Source: JACCZX01 sp038216465
GTDB taxonomy: Bacteria; Pseudomonadota; Gammaproteobacteria; Burkholderiales; Burkholderiaceae_F
Length of the DNA stretch: 64,000 nucleotides
Reading direction: 5' to 3'
NCBI GenBank assembly: GCA_038216465.1
Contig: JBBQQC010000002.1
Coordinates: 124,001 to 188,000 of the forward strand
Position 1 is the stretch's first letter; each line of letters starts with the position of its first letter. Shown piece after piece: positions 17,782 through 27,296 of the stretch. Both the position numbers and the translations under genes were made by a program. The notes under the pieces are model-generated. The model did no database searches and was not told the DNA's origin. It saw nothing but the letters and a program-made list of their open reading frames with translations.

Positions 17782-19614
17782 ATGGTCACTCGCACCGCGC
17801 AGTCGGTTCTGAAGGATACGTTCGGCTACGACAGCTTCCGCGGGTTCCAGGCCGAGGTCATCGAGCACGTCCGTCGCGGTGGCGATGCGCTGGTATTGAT
17901 GCCGACGGGCGGCGGCAAGTCGTTAACGTATCAGATTCCCGCGCTGCTTCGATCAGGCGTCGGCATCGTGGTCTCGCCATTGATCGCGCTGATGCAGGAT
18001 CAGGTGATGGCGCTGGCCGAAACGGGCGTGCGCGCGGCGTTCCTGAATTCGAGCCTGTCATCGGCCGACGCCGCGACAGTCGAGCGCCGCATGCGCGCCG
18101 GCCAGCTCGATCTGGTCTACATCGCGCCCGAGCGACTGGCGACTGAGCGATGCCAGCGCCTGCTGCGCGACGTTGAACAGGGCGCCGGCCTCGCGCTGTT
18201 CGCCATCGACGAGGCGCATTGCGTGTCGCAGTGGGGGCACGACTTCCGGCCCGACTACGGGCAGCTCGCGGTCCTGCGCGAGCGCTTCACCTCGGTGCCG
18301 CGCATTGCGCTGACAGCGACCGCCGATGTCCCGACGCGCCAGGAGATCGGCCAGCGGCTGCTGGTCGAGCCGCGTGTCTTTGTCGCAAGCTTCGATCGTC
18401 CCAACATCCGCTATCGAATCATCGAAAAGCGCGATCCACGCGAGCAGCTATTGAGCTTCATTCGCGAAGAGCATCCGTCGGAGGCGGGCATCGTCTATTG
18501 CCTGGCTCGCAACACCGTGGATGAAGTGGCCGCATTTCTGTGCGACCACGACGTCGCCGCGCTGCCGTACCACGCCGGCCTGGACGCGGCGACGCGTTCG
18601 TCCAATCAAAGCGCTTTTTTGCAGCAGGACGGGCGTGTGATGGTGGCCACGATCGCGTTCGGGATGGGCATCGACAAACCTGACGTGCGTTTCGTCGCCC
18701 ACCTGGACATGCCGAAGAGCATCGAAGGCTATTTCCAGGAAACAGGCCGCGCCGGCCGCGACGGCGAGCCTGCTGATGCCTGGATGACGTACGGCCTCGC
18801 GGACGTAGTGCAGCAAAGGCGGCTGATCGAAATGTCCGAAGCCGACGCGCTCTATAAGCGGCTGTCAGGCACCAAGCTCGATGCGATGCTCGGATTGGCC
18901 GAGGCGGCCGACTGCCGGCGCGTGCGCCTGCTGTCCTACTTCGGCGAGCCGAGCCAACCGTGCGGCAATTGCGACAACTGCCTGGCGCCGCCGCAGCGAG
19001 TCGACGCGACCGAGGCGGCACGCAAGCTGTTGTCGTGCATCTACCGCTGCGAGCGTGGCAGCGGCTTCGGGTTTGCAGCCACGCACATCATCGACGTGCT
19101 GCGCGGCAAGGCAACCGAGAAAGTCGCAAAGTTCGGCCATCAGCGGCTGTCGACGTTCGGCATCGGCACTGAATTGTCGGAAGCCGAATGGCGATTGCTG
19201 CTGCGCCATCTGGTCGCGCAGCACGTGGTCGAGGTCGACCACTCAACCTTCAACGTGCTGCGCCTGACCGATGCCAGCCGCGCGGTATTGCGCGGCCAGC
19301 GCACGATCGAGCTGCGGCAGCAAAGTGGTGAGCCGCGGCGGCGTCGGAACCGGCAGCGTGTCACGGGCGCTGCAGGCACAACGTCCAGCCAGCACGACGG
19401 TGCGCTGTTCGAAAAATTACGCGCCTGGCGGGCCGCAGTCGCAAAGGAGCACAGCCTTCCTGCGTTCGTCGTGTTTCACGACGGCACGCTACGCGCCATC
19501 GCGCAGATGCGGCCGAAGTCTCTAGGGGAGCTACGCACGATATCGGGAGTCGGCGACAAGAAGCTGGCAAGCTACGGCGAAGGCCTGCTGGCAGTGGTTG
19601 CCGCCGGCGCATGA
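17782..19614 (+). CDS. recQ: ATP-dependent DNA helicase RecQ
   Basis: 3'-5' DNA helicase of recombination and fork repair, 610 residues. Walker A MPTGGGKSLTYQIPA, DEAH box DEAHCVSQWGHDFRPDY, motif VI region QETGRAGRDG. The zinc-binding RQC part has SYFGEPSQPCGNCDNC, a winged helix follows, and the C-terminal HRDC domain is at about residues 535-605 after a basic linker. ATG at 17782. The MBL gene starts 10 bases after its stop. Confidence 0.95.
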   Translation: MVTRTAQSVLKDTFGYDSFRGFQAEVIEHVRRGGDALVLMPTGGGKSLTYQIPALLRSGVGIVVSPLIALMQDQVMALAETGVRAAFLNSSLSSADAATVERRMRAGQLDLVYIAPERLATERCQRLLRDVEQGAGLALFAIDEAHCVSQWGHDFRPDYGQLAVLRERFTSVPRIALTATADVPTRQEIGQRLLVEPRVFVASFDRPNIRYRIIEKRDPREQLLSFIREEHPSEAGIVYCLARNTVDEVAAFLCDHDVAALPYHAGLDAATRSSNQSAFLQQDGRVMVATIAFGMGIDKPDVRFVAHLDMPKSIEGYFQETGRAGRDGEPADAWMTYGLADVVQQRRLIEMSEADALYKRLSGTKLDAMLGLAEAADCRRVRLLSYFGEPSQPCGNCDNCLAPPQRVDATEAARKLLSCIYRCERGSGFGFAATHIIDVLRGKATEKVAKFGHQRLSTFGIGTELSEAEWRLLLRHLVAQHVVEVDHSTFNVLRLTDASRAVLRGQRTIELRQQSGEPRRRRNRQRVTGAAGTTSSQHDGALFEKLRAWRAAVAKEHSLPAFVVFHDGTLRAIAQMRPKSLGELRTISGVGDKKLASYGEGLLAVVAAGA

Positions 19615-19624
19615 AGAAAGCGCA

Positions 19625-20704
19625 ATGAATCCAAATGAGCACGAGCTTCAATATCCGTGGGCCGACCCTCCGGCGCTCGGCACCTGGCAAACATTGCGCC
19701 CGGGTGTGCATTGGGTGCGCATGCCGCTGCCCTTCGCACTCGATCACATCAATCTGTGGGTGCTCGACGACGAGATCGACGGGCGATCCGGCTACACACT
19801 GATCGACTGCGGCATCACGAGCAAGACCACCCAGCAGGCGTGGGAACAGTTGTTCGACGGCGCATTTGCCGGCAAGCCCCTACTGCGCGTTGTCTGTACA
19901 CACTTTCATCCCGATCACTTTGGCCTCGCGCACTGGCTGACGGCGGGCGGTGAGCAGGGACGCTGGATGGCGCCGCTGTGGATGACGGCGACCGAGTACG
20001 CGTTCGGCCGTTATCTGTCGGCCGGCGGCGGCGACAACATCAGCGGCGAGTCAGCAGCGCGCCACTTTGCGCGCAACGGCATGAATGACGGCGCAACCTT
20101 GACGCAGGTTCGTGAGCGCGCTTCTGGCTATTACCCGGGCATGGTTCCCGCTGTGCCGTCGAGTTTTCATCGCATCCATGAAGGCGATCAGATCGCGATC
20201 GGGCCTATGAGCGCGAAACGCATCTTTCGCATCATCATCGGCTTTGGGCACGCGCCGGAGCACGCGTCGCTGTACTGCGAAGAAGACCGGTTGCTCGTGG
20301 CGGGGGACATGGTGCTGCCGCGAATTTCAACCAACGTCAGCGTGTTCGACCTCGAACCCGATGCGGATCCCTTACCGCGCTACCTGCGTTCGCTCGATCG
20401 GCTGTTGCTGCTGCCGGCCGACACGCTGGTGCTGCCGTCGCACGGCAAGCCTTTTTTCGGTTTGCATCAGCGTATCGCGCAACAGCATCGCCATCATGCG
20501 GAGCGGCTTGATGAAGTGCGCGCCGCCTGTGCGACGCCGCAGACCGCGGCGAGCATCGTGCCGGTGCTGTTTAAGCGCCAACTCGATCCGCATCAGATGA
20601 CGTTCGCGCTCGGCGAATCGCTCGCGCACCTGCACGCTCTTTGGTACGAGGGCAAGCTGCGGCGTCGAGAAGACGCCGGTGTGTACCGATTCGACGCGCT
20701 ATAG
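19625..20704 (+). CDS. MBL-fold metallo-hydrolase
   Basis: 359 residues. The metal site motif is CTHFHPDHFGLAHWL (HxHxDH, about residues 97-111), with a further His near GHAPEHASLYCEED and HGKPFFG towards the end. This is the glyoxalase-II/hydrolase type with a C-terminal winged-helix-like extension, as in LACTB2-type proteins. The substrate is unknown. ATG at 19625 is preceded by GAAGAAAG. Its stop overlaps the convergent cardiolipin synthase stop in CTATAG. Confidence 0.86.
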   Translation: MNPNEHELQYPWADPPALGTWQTLRPGVHWVRMPLPFALDHINLWVLDDEIDGRSGYTLIDCGITSKTTQQAWEQLFDGAFAGKPLLRVVCTHFHPDHFGLAHWLTAGGEQGRWMAPLWMTATEYAFGRYLSAGGGDNISGESAARHFARNGMNDGATLTQVRERASGYYPGMVPAVPSSFHRIHEGDQIAIGPMSAKRIFRIIIGFGHAPEHASLYCEEDRLLVAGDMVLPRISTNVSVFDLEPDADPLPRYLRSLDRLLLLPADTLVLPSHGKPFFGLHQRIAQQHRHHAERLDEVRAACATPQTAASIVPVLFKRQLDPHQMTFALGESLAHLHALWYEGKLRRREDAGVYRFDAL

Positions 20705-21976
20705 CTGCGATGAGAACAGGCCCGCCGCGCGCTCCTTCAGCTTTACATACCAGGGGCGTGCGTCCCACTGTTCGTAGGTAATGCGCCGAGATTTTTTCAA
20801 GTCTGCCTCGAACGTTTCGGTCTGCAGCCGCGCGAATTCGGTGTCGTAGACGTTCAAATTGGCTTCGTCGTTCAACCGGAACGAGCGCGTATCAAAGTTG
20901 GTCGATCCGACCGAGGCCCAAACACCGTCGACGATCAGCAGCTTGACGTGATACATCGTCGGCTGGAATTCGTGAATCAGAGCGCCCGCCTGCAACAGCG
21001 GCCCCCAGCTGGCCCGTGACGCGTCACGCACGAACTCGGTGTCGGTGTGCGTACCGGGCAGAATCAGTCGTACCCGGACGCCCCGCTTCATCGCGCTGAC
21101 CAGCGCTTCGCTGGTGATTTTATCCGGCACGAAGTACGCCATCGCGAGATCGATGGTCTTGGTCGCGGCGGCGATCGACAGCAGATACATCAGATGCATG
21201 CTCTCGGACCCGCCCTGACTCGAACTCTGAAACACTTGCGCATAAGTCTGGCCCGACGCTTTCTGCGCCGGAAAGTACGCGTCCCCGTGCAATATGGCGC
21301 CGCTCACTTTGGTCCAGTTGTCCATGAACGCGGCTTGCATTTGCGCGACCGCCGGGCCTTCGAGACGATAGTGGTTGTCACGCCAGTGGTCCGGATCCTG
21401 CGCGTTACCGGTCCAGTTGTCGGCGACACCGACGCCGCCGGTGAATCCAACGCGTCCGTCGACCACAAGAAGCTTGCGGTGTGTGCGATTGTTGACGCGC
21501 CCAAGGTTGTACCAGCGCAGCGGCCGATACTTTTGAAATTCGACACCGGCCTGCTTCATCATCTCGATCGACTCGTTGTCCATTTTCTGGCTGCCCAGCC
21601 AATCAACCAGCACGTTGACCTTGACGCCGGCGCGTGCGCGCTCGGCAAGCGACTCGGCGAAGCGCTTGCCGATCTCCCCGGACCAGTAGATATAGGTCTC
21701 GAAATCGATCGTCTGCTGCGCGCCCGCAATCGCCTGCAGCATTGACGGGAAAATACGGTCACCGTTGAGCAGCGTCTCGACCCGGTTGCCTTCGAGCAGC
21801 GGCGGTCCCAGCAGAACGCTCATCGAGCGCAGGAACTGCTGGTCGGACACCGGATACAAGTGAATCGGCCGCACATCGATCTTCTTCTCGGTGCGCAGGT
21901 TCAAAAAGACTAGCGTCGTGAGTACGGTCAGGACAACGGCGGCGAGGACGGGCAGCACTAGTTTCTTGAATTTCAT
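20699..21976 (-). CDS. Cardiolipin synthase-like phospholipase D protein
   Basis: 425 residues: one N-terminal membrane anchor (about residues 4-24), then two phospholipase D domains. The HKD motifs are THRKLLVVDGRVGFTGG and YHVKLLIVDGVWASVGSTN, the latter with Asp in the usual place. FETYIYWSGEIG precedes the first domain, as in Cls enzymes. It probably joins two phosphatidylglycerols, or a related pair, to make cardiolipin at the inner membrane. I start at MKFKKLVLPV (21976); the longer frame overlaps the metC promoter region. Confidence 0.88.
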   Translation of the reverse strand: MKFKKLVLPVLAAVVLTVLTTLVFLNLRTEKKIDVRPIHLYPVSDQQFLRSMSVLLGPPLLEGNRVETLLNGDRIFPSMLQAIAGAQQTIDFETYIYWSGEIGKRFAESLAERARAGVKVNVLVDWLGSQKMDNESIEMMKQAGVEFQKYRPLRWYNLGRVNNRTHRKLLVVDGRVGFTGGVGVADNWTGNAQDPDHWRDNHYRLEGPAVAQMQAAFMDNWTKVSGAILHGDAYFPAQKASGQTYAQVFQSSSQGGSESMHLMYLLSIAAATKTIDLAMAYFVPDKITSEALVSAMKRGVRVRLILPGTHTDTEFVRDASRASWGPLLQAGALIHEFQPTMYHVKLLIVDGVWASVGSTNFDTRSFRLNDEANLNVYDTEFARLQTETFEADLKKSRRITYEQWDARPWYVKLKERAAGLFSSQL

Positions 21977-22058
21977 AAAGGCGCGAGGATAGCGGCCCGG
22001 TCGGCAGTCGAGGCTCCGCATGCAAGAATCCAGCCACAGACGCAGAAAACAATCAAAA

Positions 22059-23264
22059 ATGGCCAAGGACAAGCCCGCGCCGGGCGGCGCTCAGCAGGCG
22101 CCCGAGACGCTGCTGACGCACGGCGGCAAGGCCGTGATCGCCGGTCACGACTTCGTCAACCCGCCGATCGTGCGCGGATCGACCGTTCTGCACACCAGCG
22201 TGGCCGACATGAGAGAGCGCTCACGCCGGTTTCGTAGCGACGAGCCGGGCGCGATCAACTACGGGCTATACGGCACGCCGACGCACCACGCCTTGTTCGA
22301 ATTGCTTAGCGAGCTCGAAGGCGGCTACCGCAGCTGGGCCGTGCCGTCCGGTCTGACGGCGTGCACGATTGCGATGCTCGCTTTCCTGCGCGCAGGTGAT
22401 CACGTCCTGGTGTCGGATGCGACTTATGGCCCGACACGCCGCTTCTGCATCGAGACGCTGCCGCGCTACGGTATCGACTGCAACTTCTACGCGCCGGGGT
22501 CCGGGCGTGACCTCGAGTCGCAGTTTCGCCCGAACACGCGCCTGCTATGGCTGGAGTCGCCTGGGTCACTGACGTTCGAGATGCAGGATGTGCCGCTGCT
22601 GGCCGAGCTTGCACGCAAGCGCGAAGTCATCACTGCAATCGACAACACCTGGGCGACGCCGCTCTATTTTCAGCCACTGAAGTGCGGTGCCGACGTCAGC
22701 GTGCACGCGGCTACCAAGTACATCTGCGGCCACTCGGACATGCTGATGGGCACGATTACGTGCACGCAGCCGGCGTGGGCTCCGCTGCGCAAGACACTAT
22801 TCAATTTCGGTCTGGCGGTGAGCCCGGAAGATGCTTACGTCGCGCTGCGCGGATTGCGGACAATGGCGTCGCGGCTGCGCCAGCATCGCGCGACCGCCGA
22901 GCGTCTGATCGAATGGTTGCAGGCTCAGCCCGAGGTCGAGCGCATCTTGTATCCGGCGCTGCCCGACGATCCCGGCCACGCATTGTGGAAGCGCGATATG
23001 AGCGGTGCGACAGGTTTGTTCGGGATCGTGCTGAAACCGGAATCAGGCGGCGGCCTCAACAGGCTTGTCGACGCCGTCGAACTGTTCGGGCGCGGCTATT
23101 CGTGGGGCGGCTACGAAAGCCTGCTGATTCCCGTGTATCCCGAGCGCAGCGTGGCGCCGTGTGCGTACGAGGGGCGTTTGTTTCGAATCTCGGCCGGGCT
23201 CGAGGACGCGGACGATTTGATCGCAGATCTCGGGCGCGGCTTTGCGGCGCTGCGCGCGTCGTGA
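22059..23264 (+). CDS. metC: Cystathionine beta-lyase
   Basis: PLP enzyme of methionine synthesis (cystathionine to homocysteine, pyruvate and ammonia); 401 residues. The PLP Lys is in HAATKYICGHSDMLMG. INYGLYGTPTHHALFELLSELEGG, VSDATYGPTRRFC and the C-terminal GGYESLLIPVYPE are typical of beta-lyases rather than gamma-synthases. The ATG at 22059 (MAKDKP) is closest to the family start. It diverges from the cardiolipin synthase with an 82-base gap. Confidence 0.9.
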   Translation: MAKDKPAPGGAQQAPETLLTHGGKAVIAGHDFVNPPIVRGSTVLHTSVADMRERSRRFRSDEPGAINYGLYGTPTHHALFELLSELEGGYRSWAVPSGLTACTIAMLAFLRAGDHVLVSDATYGPTRRFCIETLPRYGIDCNFYAPGSGRDLESQFRPNTRLLWLESPGSLTFEMQDVPLLAELARKREVITAIDNTWATPLYFQPLKCGADVSVHAATKYICGHSDMLMGTITCTQPAWAPLRKTLFNFGLAVSPEDAYVALRGLRTMASRLRQHRATAERLIEWLQAQPEVERILYPALPDDPGHALWKRDMSGATGLFGIVLKPESGGGLNRLVDAVELFGRGYSWGGYESLLIPVYPERSVAPCAYEGRLFRISAGLEDADDLIADLGRGFAALRAS

Positions 23265-23276
23265 GCCGCGCGGAAA

Positions 23277-24038
23277 TCAGGCGTCGCCAGCGCGCGGCTT
23301 CTGCTTGCGACTCGCCATGATGCTATCGAACAGCCAGCGCGGCATCAGCTTCAACAGCGCCGTCACCCCCGCCATCTGCCACGGAATCGTGCGATAACGC
23401 GCGCCGGCAAGAATAGCGTCGGCGGCGCGCCGCGCGAACGCATCGACATCCATCAGGAAGGGCATTTGGTAGGGATTTTTCTTCGTCATCGCCGTGCGAA
23501 TGAAGCCCGGTGAAATTGTCACCACCTTGATGCGGTGCTTTGCCATCTCGACACGCAAGCTTTCGCAGTAGACGATCGCGGCTGCTTTTGAGGCGCAATA
23601 AGCGTCCGAGCCCGGCAGGCCGCGCACTCCGGCGACGCTGGCGATGCCGACCAGCGTTCCGCGGCCGCGCGCCTTCATGCCAGCGATGAAGGGATGGAAC
23701 GTAGCGGCCATCCCGAGAACGTTGGTGTCCATCACCTTGGCGAATTGCGCGAGGTCTTCGTAAAACTCGGTCTTGACGCCGATCGAAATTCCGGCATTGG
23801 CGATCACGATGTCGGTGCCGCCCACCGCTGCATCGAACGCATGGGCGGCAGCTATCAGCGCATCTTTGTCAGTCACGTCGACGATGTAGATGTAGTGCTG
23901 GCCCGGCAAGCCGGCGACGACGGCGGCAAGCGCATCGCGGCGGCGCCCCGTCAAGCCCAGACGCGCTCCGCGCTTGGCGAACTCTTGCGCCAGCGCCGCA
24001 CCAATGCCGCTGGAGGCACCCGTGATGAATACATTCAT
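23277..24038 (-). CDS. SDR family oxidoreductase
   Basis: 253 residues. Rossmann motif GASSGIGAALAQEF (residues 7-20), NAGIS, catalytic YCASK. The C-terminal tail is hydrophobic and basic (GVTALLKLMPRWLFDSIMASRKQK), as in SDRs that associate with membranes and act on lipids or sterols. Start at MNVFITG (24038). It is convergent with metC (12 bases between stops) and preceded by the hairpin cluster. Substrate unknown. Confidence 0.85.
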   Translation of the reverse strand: MNVFITGASSGIGAALAQEFAKRGARLGLTGRRRDALAAVVAGLPGQHYIYIVDVTDKDALIAAAHAFDAAVGGTDIVIANAGISIGVKTEFYEDLAQFAKVMDTNVLGMAATFHPFIAGMKARGRGTLVGIASVAGVRGLPGSDAYCASKAAAIVYCESLRVEMAKHRIKVVTISPGFIRTAMTKKNPYQMPFLMDVDAFARRAADAILAGARYRTIPWQMAGVTALLKLMPRWLFDSIMASRKQKPRAGDA

Positions 24039-24122
24039 GTGCGACGGAGTGTGACCCGCTTTTGCTGCCTTTGTACTGCGCCCGTCCGTCCGGCCGCTCC
24101 GAAGGCGGGGGCCCAACTAATG
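24039..24122. other. Intergenic spacer upstream of the SDR gene
   Basis: No convincing coding sequence. The bases beside the SDR ATG on the minus strand read GTCACACTCCGTCGCAC, without a clear Shine-Dalgarno. Together with the adjacent hairpin cluster this makes a 239-base gap between dsbA and the SDR gene. Confidence 0.4.
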
Positions 24123-24272
24123 TTCGCGGTTCGTCTGACGCGAACCGCGAATCCCGCGAGCAAGCTCGCGGGACCACCGGCGGCTGGGCCGCCGATGTCT
24201 GGCAACATGCCCCCGGCATGTCGCTAATCGTGGCGAGTGCACGTGCGACCGCGCAGCGGTCTCGTACACGAG
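24123..24272. repeat. Cluster of six consecutive hairpins (REP-like)
   Basis: Perfect inverted repeats stand almost end to end: TTCGCGGTTCG/CGAACCGCGAA (24123-24151), TCCCGCGAGC/GCTCGCGGGA (24152-24173), CGGCGGC/GCCGCCG (24178-24194), ACATGCC/GGCATGT (24205-24221), GACCGC/GCGGTC (24247-24261), CTCGT/ACGAG (24261-24272). The palindrome GCACGTGC (24239-24246) adds to them. The second resembles the core of Pseudomonas-type REP elements (GAGCAAGCTC). The cluster begins 5 bases beyond the dsbA stop on the minus strand, so the nearest stems could also end the dsbA transcript. Confidence 0.75.
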
Positions 24273-24277
24273 GAGCG

Positions 24278-24919
24278 TTACTTCTTCCGTTCGCTGCGGG
24301 CGCGCTGGATCAGGCTGTCCATCACGACCAGGCTGCCCTCGGCCGAGCGCACCATCGAGGGCGACGTGACGTATTTGCCGTCGATCGCCATGCTCGGTGT
24401 GCCGTCGATCTTGTAAGCGCGCCAGAGTTGCCCGGCGCGATTGGTACGCGCCCCGACCGAGAACGAGTTGTAGGCATCCAGCCATTGCTTGCGGTCAATG
24501 CCCTGCGTCGCCATGAAGTCGGCGATCTCGTCGGGCTTCAGCAGCGGCATGTGCTTGGTCTGAATGGCATCGAAGACCTTCGAGTGCATTTCGTTGGCCT
24601 TACCGAGCGCTTCGAGCGTGTAGTAGATGCGGACGTGCGGCAGCGCTTTGTCATCCCATGAAATGGGAACGCGTCGGTACTCGACGTCGGCCGGCAGCGA
24701 TTTGATCCACCCCTGCAGGATCGGGTTGTACGACATGCAATGCGGGCAGGAATACTGGAAGAATTCGATGACCTCGACCTTGTTGGCGGACTCGGTGGGC
24801 TGAGGCGGCGAAACCGGCCTGAAATCCTTCATTTCCTGCAGCTGCCGGGCCGGCTGAGCCCACCCCGTCACCGGGATGGCGGCAACTGCGATCAATAACT
24901 GACGGCGTTTGGTAAACAT
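24278..24919 (-). CDS. dsbA: Thiol:disulfide interchange protein DsbA
   Basis: Periplasmic disulfide-forming oxidase, 213 residues. A signal peptide spans about residues 1-20 (KRRQLLIAVAAIPVTGWAQ). The active site is FFQYSCPHCMSYNP (CPHC, the DsbA dipeptide), and the cis-Pro strand is DGTPSMAIDGKY. The ATG at 24919 has GGAGAGCTCG before it and is preferred to a start four codons upstream. The SPOR-domain gene upstream is about 95 bases away. Confidence 0.93.
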   Translation of the reverse strand: MFTKRRQLLIAVAAIPVTGWAQPARQLQEMKDFRPVSPPQPTESANKVEVIEFFQYSCPHCMSYNPILQGWIKSLPADVEYRRVPISWDDKALPHVRIYYTLEALGKANEMHSKVFDAIQTKHMPLLKPDEIADFMATQGIDRKQWLDAYNSFSVGARTNRAGQLWRAYKIDGTPSMAIDGKYVTSPSMVRSAEGSLVVMDSLIQRARSERKK

Positions 24920-25014
24920 CGAGCTCTCCAACTTTGAATTTCAGATGACGCAGCAAGCAGTATCGCAAGAGCAACGTTGCTCAGACTCGCGCCGATGACA
25001 TGGGTTTCCGGGCC

Positions 25015-25572
25015 TTATTTAAGGCGAACCAACTGAACGTCGATGCCGTTTTCCGCCATTGTCTTGCGAATCCGGTTCACGTCCTCCAGGTTGCCATACG
25101 GTCCGAGCCGCACGCGGTACAGCGTCGTTCCGTCCTGCTCGCGCGGAAATACGCGAGCGTCGAAGCCAAGCAGCGCCAGGCGCGCCCGCATTGAGTCCGC
25201 ATCGTCGGGCGTCCTGAACGCGCCCGCCTGCAACAGGAAGCGCGAATCTTCGGCGGGAAAGGCATTGCCCTTTTCGGCCGGCGGCGGCGCCGCTTTCGGA
25301 TCCGTGGCCGGATCGGCTTTCGGTGGATCGGGCACCATCGCCTTCGACGGAGCGTGCGTGTACAACGACTTATTCGGGTCGGGCAGCGCGCCGCCGGCGG
25401 AAGGATTCACGTTGTCGCTGGCCGGCCGAACTTTGTTGACGAACGGCACCGGCGCATTGGTTATGAACATTGCGACGGCCACCGCGATCGCCAACCCCAG
25501 CACCAAGCCCGCGATGAAACCGATCAGGGTGGTGCCGCGCTGCCCAAACCGCATGACTGACTTCAAATTCAC
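25015..25572 (-). CDS. SPOR-domain membrane protein
   Basis: 185 residues: a short cytoplasmic start, one membrane helix (TTLIGFIAGLVLGLAIAVAVAMFI, split across about residues 14-37), a Pro/Ala/Lys-rich linker and a C-terminal SPOR domain (about 107-183) with FLLQAGAFRTPDDADSMRARL and YRVRLGPYG. SPOR domains bind denuded septal peptidoglycan, so a FtsN-like or division-associated role is likely. GTG at 25572 overlaps the argS TGA and has GGAG five bases before it. ATG at 25554 is the alternative. Confidence 0.85.
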   Translation of the reverse strand: MNLKSVMRFGQRGTTLIGFIAGLVLGLAIAVAVAMFITNAPVPFVNKVRPASDNVNPSAGGALPDPNKSLYTHAPSKAMVPDPPKADPATDPKAAPPPAEKGNAFPAEDSRFLLQAGAFRTPDDADSMRARLALLGFDARVFPREQDGTTLYRVRLGPYGNLEDVNRIRKTMAENGIDVQLVRLK

Positions 25573-27296
25573 ATCTGCTCCGGCGCCGACACGCCCAGTA
25601 GTTGCAGCCCATTGACAAGGACCTGGCGCGTTGCGTGCAGCAACGCCAGTCTTGCGGCGCGTACCGCTTCGTCTTCGACCAGCACTCGCTCTGCATTGTA
25701 GTAGGCGTGAAAATCGGCCGCGAGTTCCTTCAAGTACGCGGCCACGTGATGCGGCGCCAGCTCGTCGGCGGCACTTGCGATCGCGCCCGGATAGCCGGCG
25801 AGCCGGTTCAACAGCGCCTGCTCGCGCGGGCTTTGCAGCGGCGCCAGCTCGGTGGTCGCCGTCGATGTAGTCGCGTATCCCTTGTCGGTCGCCTGCGCGA
25901 ACACCGAGCAAATTCGCGCGTGCGCGTACTGCACGTAGTAGACGGGATTGTCTTCCGACTTCGATACCGCCAGATCGACATCGAACACAAATTCGGCATC
26001 GGGTTTGCGCGACACCAGGAAAAACCGCGTCGCATCGCGTCCGACCCAGTCGAGCAGATCGCGCAGCGTCACATAGGTGCCGGCGCGCTTGCTCATCTTT
26101 ACTTCTTCAGCGCCTTTGGTCACGCGCAGCATCTTGTGCAGCAGGTAGTCGGGGTACCCGCGCGGCACCGTGATCCCGAGCGATTTCGCTGCCGCGCGCA
26201 GGCCGGCGCGTACCCGCGCGACGGTCCCATAGTGATCGCTGCCCTGCACGTTGATCACCTTGTCGTAGCCGCGCTGCAGCTTGTTGATGTGATATGCAAC
26301 GTCGGGCACGAAGTAGGTGTAGGTGCCATCCGACTTCCGCATCACACGATCCTTGTCGTCGCTCTGCGGACCGCCATAGCCATCGAGATCAGCGATCGCG
26401 GTGGTCTTCAGCCACAGCGCGCCGCCATCCTCGTAGGTCATCCCGGACGCGGTGAGCGCCACAATCGCAGCATCGACCTTGCCGTCGCGATACAGCGAGG
26501 ACTCGAGAAAAAAACTGTCGAAGTGGACGCCGAGCGCCGCCAGATCGCGGTCCTGCTCACTGCGCAGATGCGCGACCGCGAAGCGTTCGATGGCCGCAAG
26601 ATCATCGACGTCGCCGCTCGCGCGGACGGCAACGCCGTCGCGCTCGATCGTCGCCTGCGAGAGGTAGTCGTGCGCGATTTCGGAGATGTATTCGCCGCGA
26701 TATCCGTTTTCCGGAAACGCAATGACCCGGCCCTGCAATTCCCGAGCGCGCGCCTGCACCGACTGCGCGAGTGTTGCGATCTGCACGCCGGCGTCGTTGT
26801 AGTAGAACTCACGCGTCACCTGCCATCCCTGCGCGGCCAGCAAATTCGCCAGCACATCGCCGAGGGCAGCTTGCCGCGCGTGGCCCAGATGCAGCGGTCC
26901 GGTCGGGTTGGCGGACACAAATTCGATCATCACCCGCTGCCCTGCGTGCGTGTTGATCATGCCGAAGCAACTCGCTTCGCGCATCACTTCGCGAATTACC
27001 TGGTGTCGCGCATGCGTCGTCAGACGGAGATTGATGAATCCGGGGCCGGCCACCTCAACCGATTCGAGTAATGACGAGAACCCTGACGCGGCGCGCACCG
27101 CGGCCGCAATGCCGGCCGCTACTTCGCGTGGGTTTTTCTTGCGGGCCTTGGCGATCTGCAGTGCGATGTTGGTGGCCGCGTCACCGTGCGCCTCAATCTT
27201 TGGGCGTTCGAGCACGACAGGAATACCTGCCACGCCGAGCTGTGCGCAAGCTTCTTCGATCAGGCTGACCAGTTGTCGTTGGTGCGGGAGAAGCAT
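25569..27296 (-). CDS. argS: Arginyl-tRNA synthetase
   Basis: Charges tRNA-Arg; class I synthetase, 575 residues. The HIGH motif is SANPTGPLHLGHARQ (HLGH), and the KMSKS region is EEVKMSKRAGTYVTLRDLL. The C-terminal DALR anticodon-binding domain ends GLQLLGVSAPEQM. Start at MLLPHQRQLV. Its stop overlaps the SPOR gene start, a common pairing in beta-proteobacteria. It diverges from the phosphonate-type operon at 27435. Confidence 0.95.
   Translation of the reverse strand: MLLPHQRQLVSLIEEACAQLGVAGIPVVLERPKIEAHGDAATNIALQIAKARKKNPREVAAGIAAAVRAASGFSSLLESVEVAGPGFINLRLTTHARHQVIREVMREASCFGMINTHAGQRVMIEFVSANPTGPLHLGHARQAALGDVLANLLAAQGWQVTREFYYNDAGVQIATLAQSVQARARELQGRVIAFPENGYRGEYISEIAHDYLSQATIERDGVAVRASGDVDDLAAIERFAVAHLRSEQDRDLAALGVHFDSFFLESSLYRDGKVDAAIVALTASGMTYEDGGALWLKTTAIADLDGYGGPQSDDKDRVMRKSDGTYTYFVPDVAYHINKLQRGYDKVINVQGSDHYGTVARVRAGLRAAAKSLGITVPRGYPDYLLHKMLRVTKGAEEVKMSKRAGTYVTLRDLLDWVGRDATRFFLVSRKPDAEFVFDVDLAVSKSEDNPVYYVQYAHARICSVFAQATDKGYATTSTATTELAPLQSPREQALLNRLAGYPGAIASAADELAPHHVAAYLKELAADFHAYYNAERVLVEDEAVRAARLALLHATRQVLVNGLQLLGVSAPEQM

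Noticed and set aside
25602..27071. Long open frame on the plus strand opposite argS (about 489 codons)
   Set aside because: Antisense shadow of argS in GC-rich DNA; composition lacks protein character and argS is certain.
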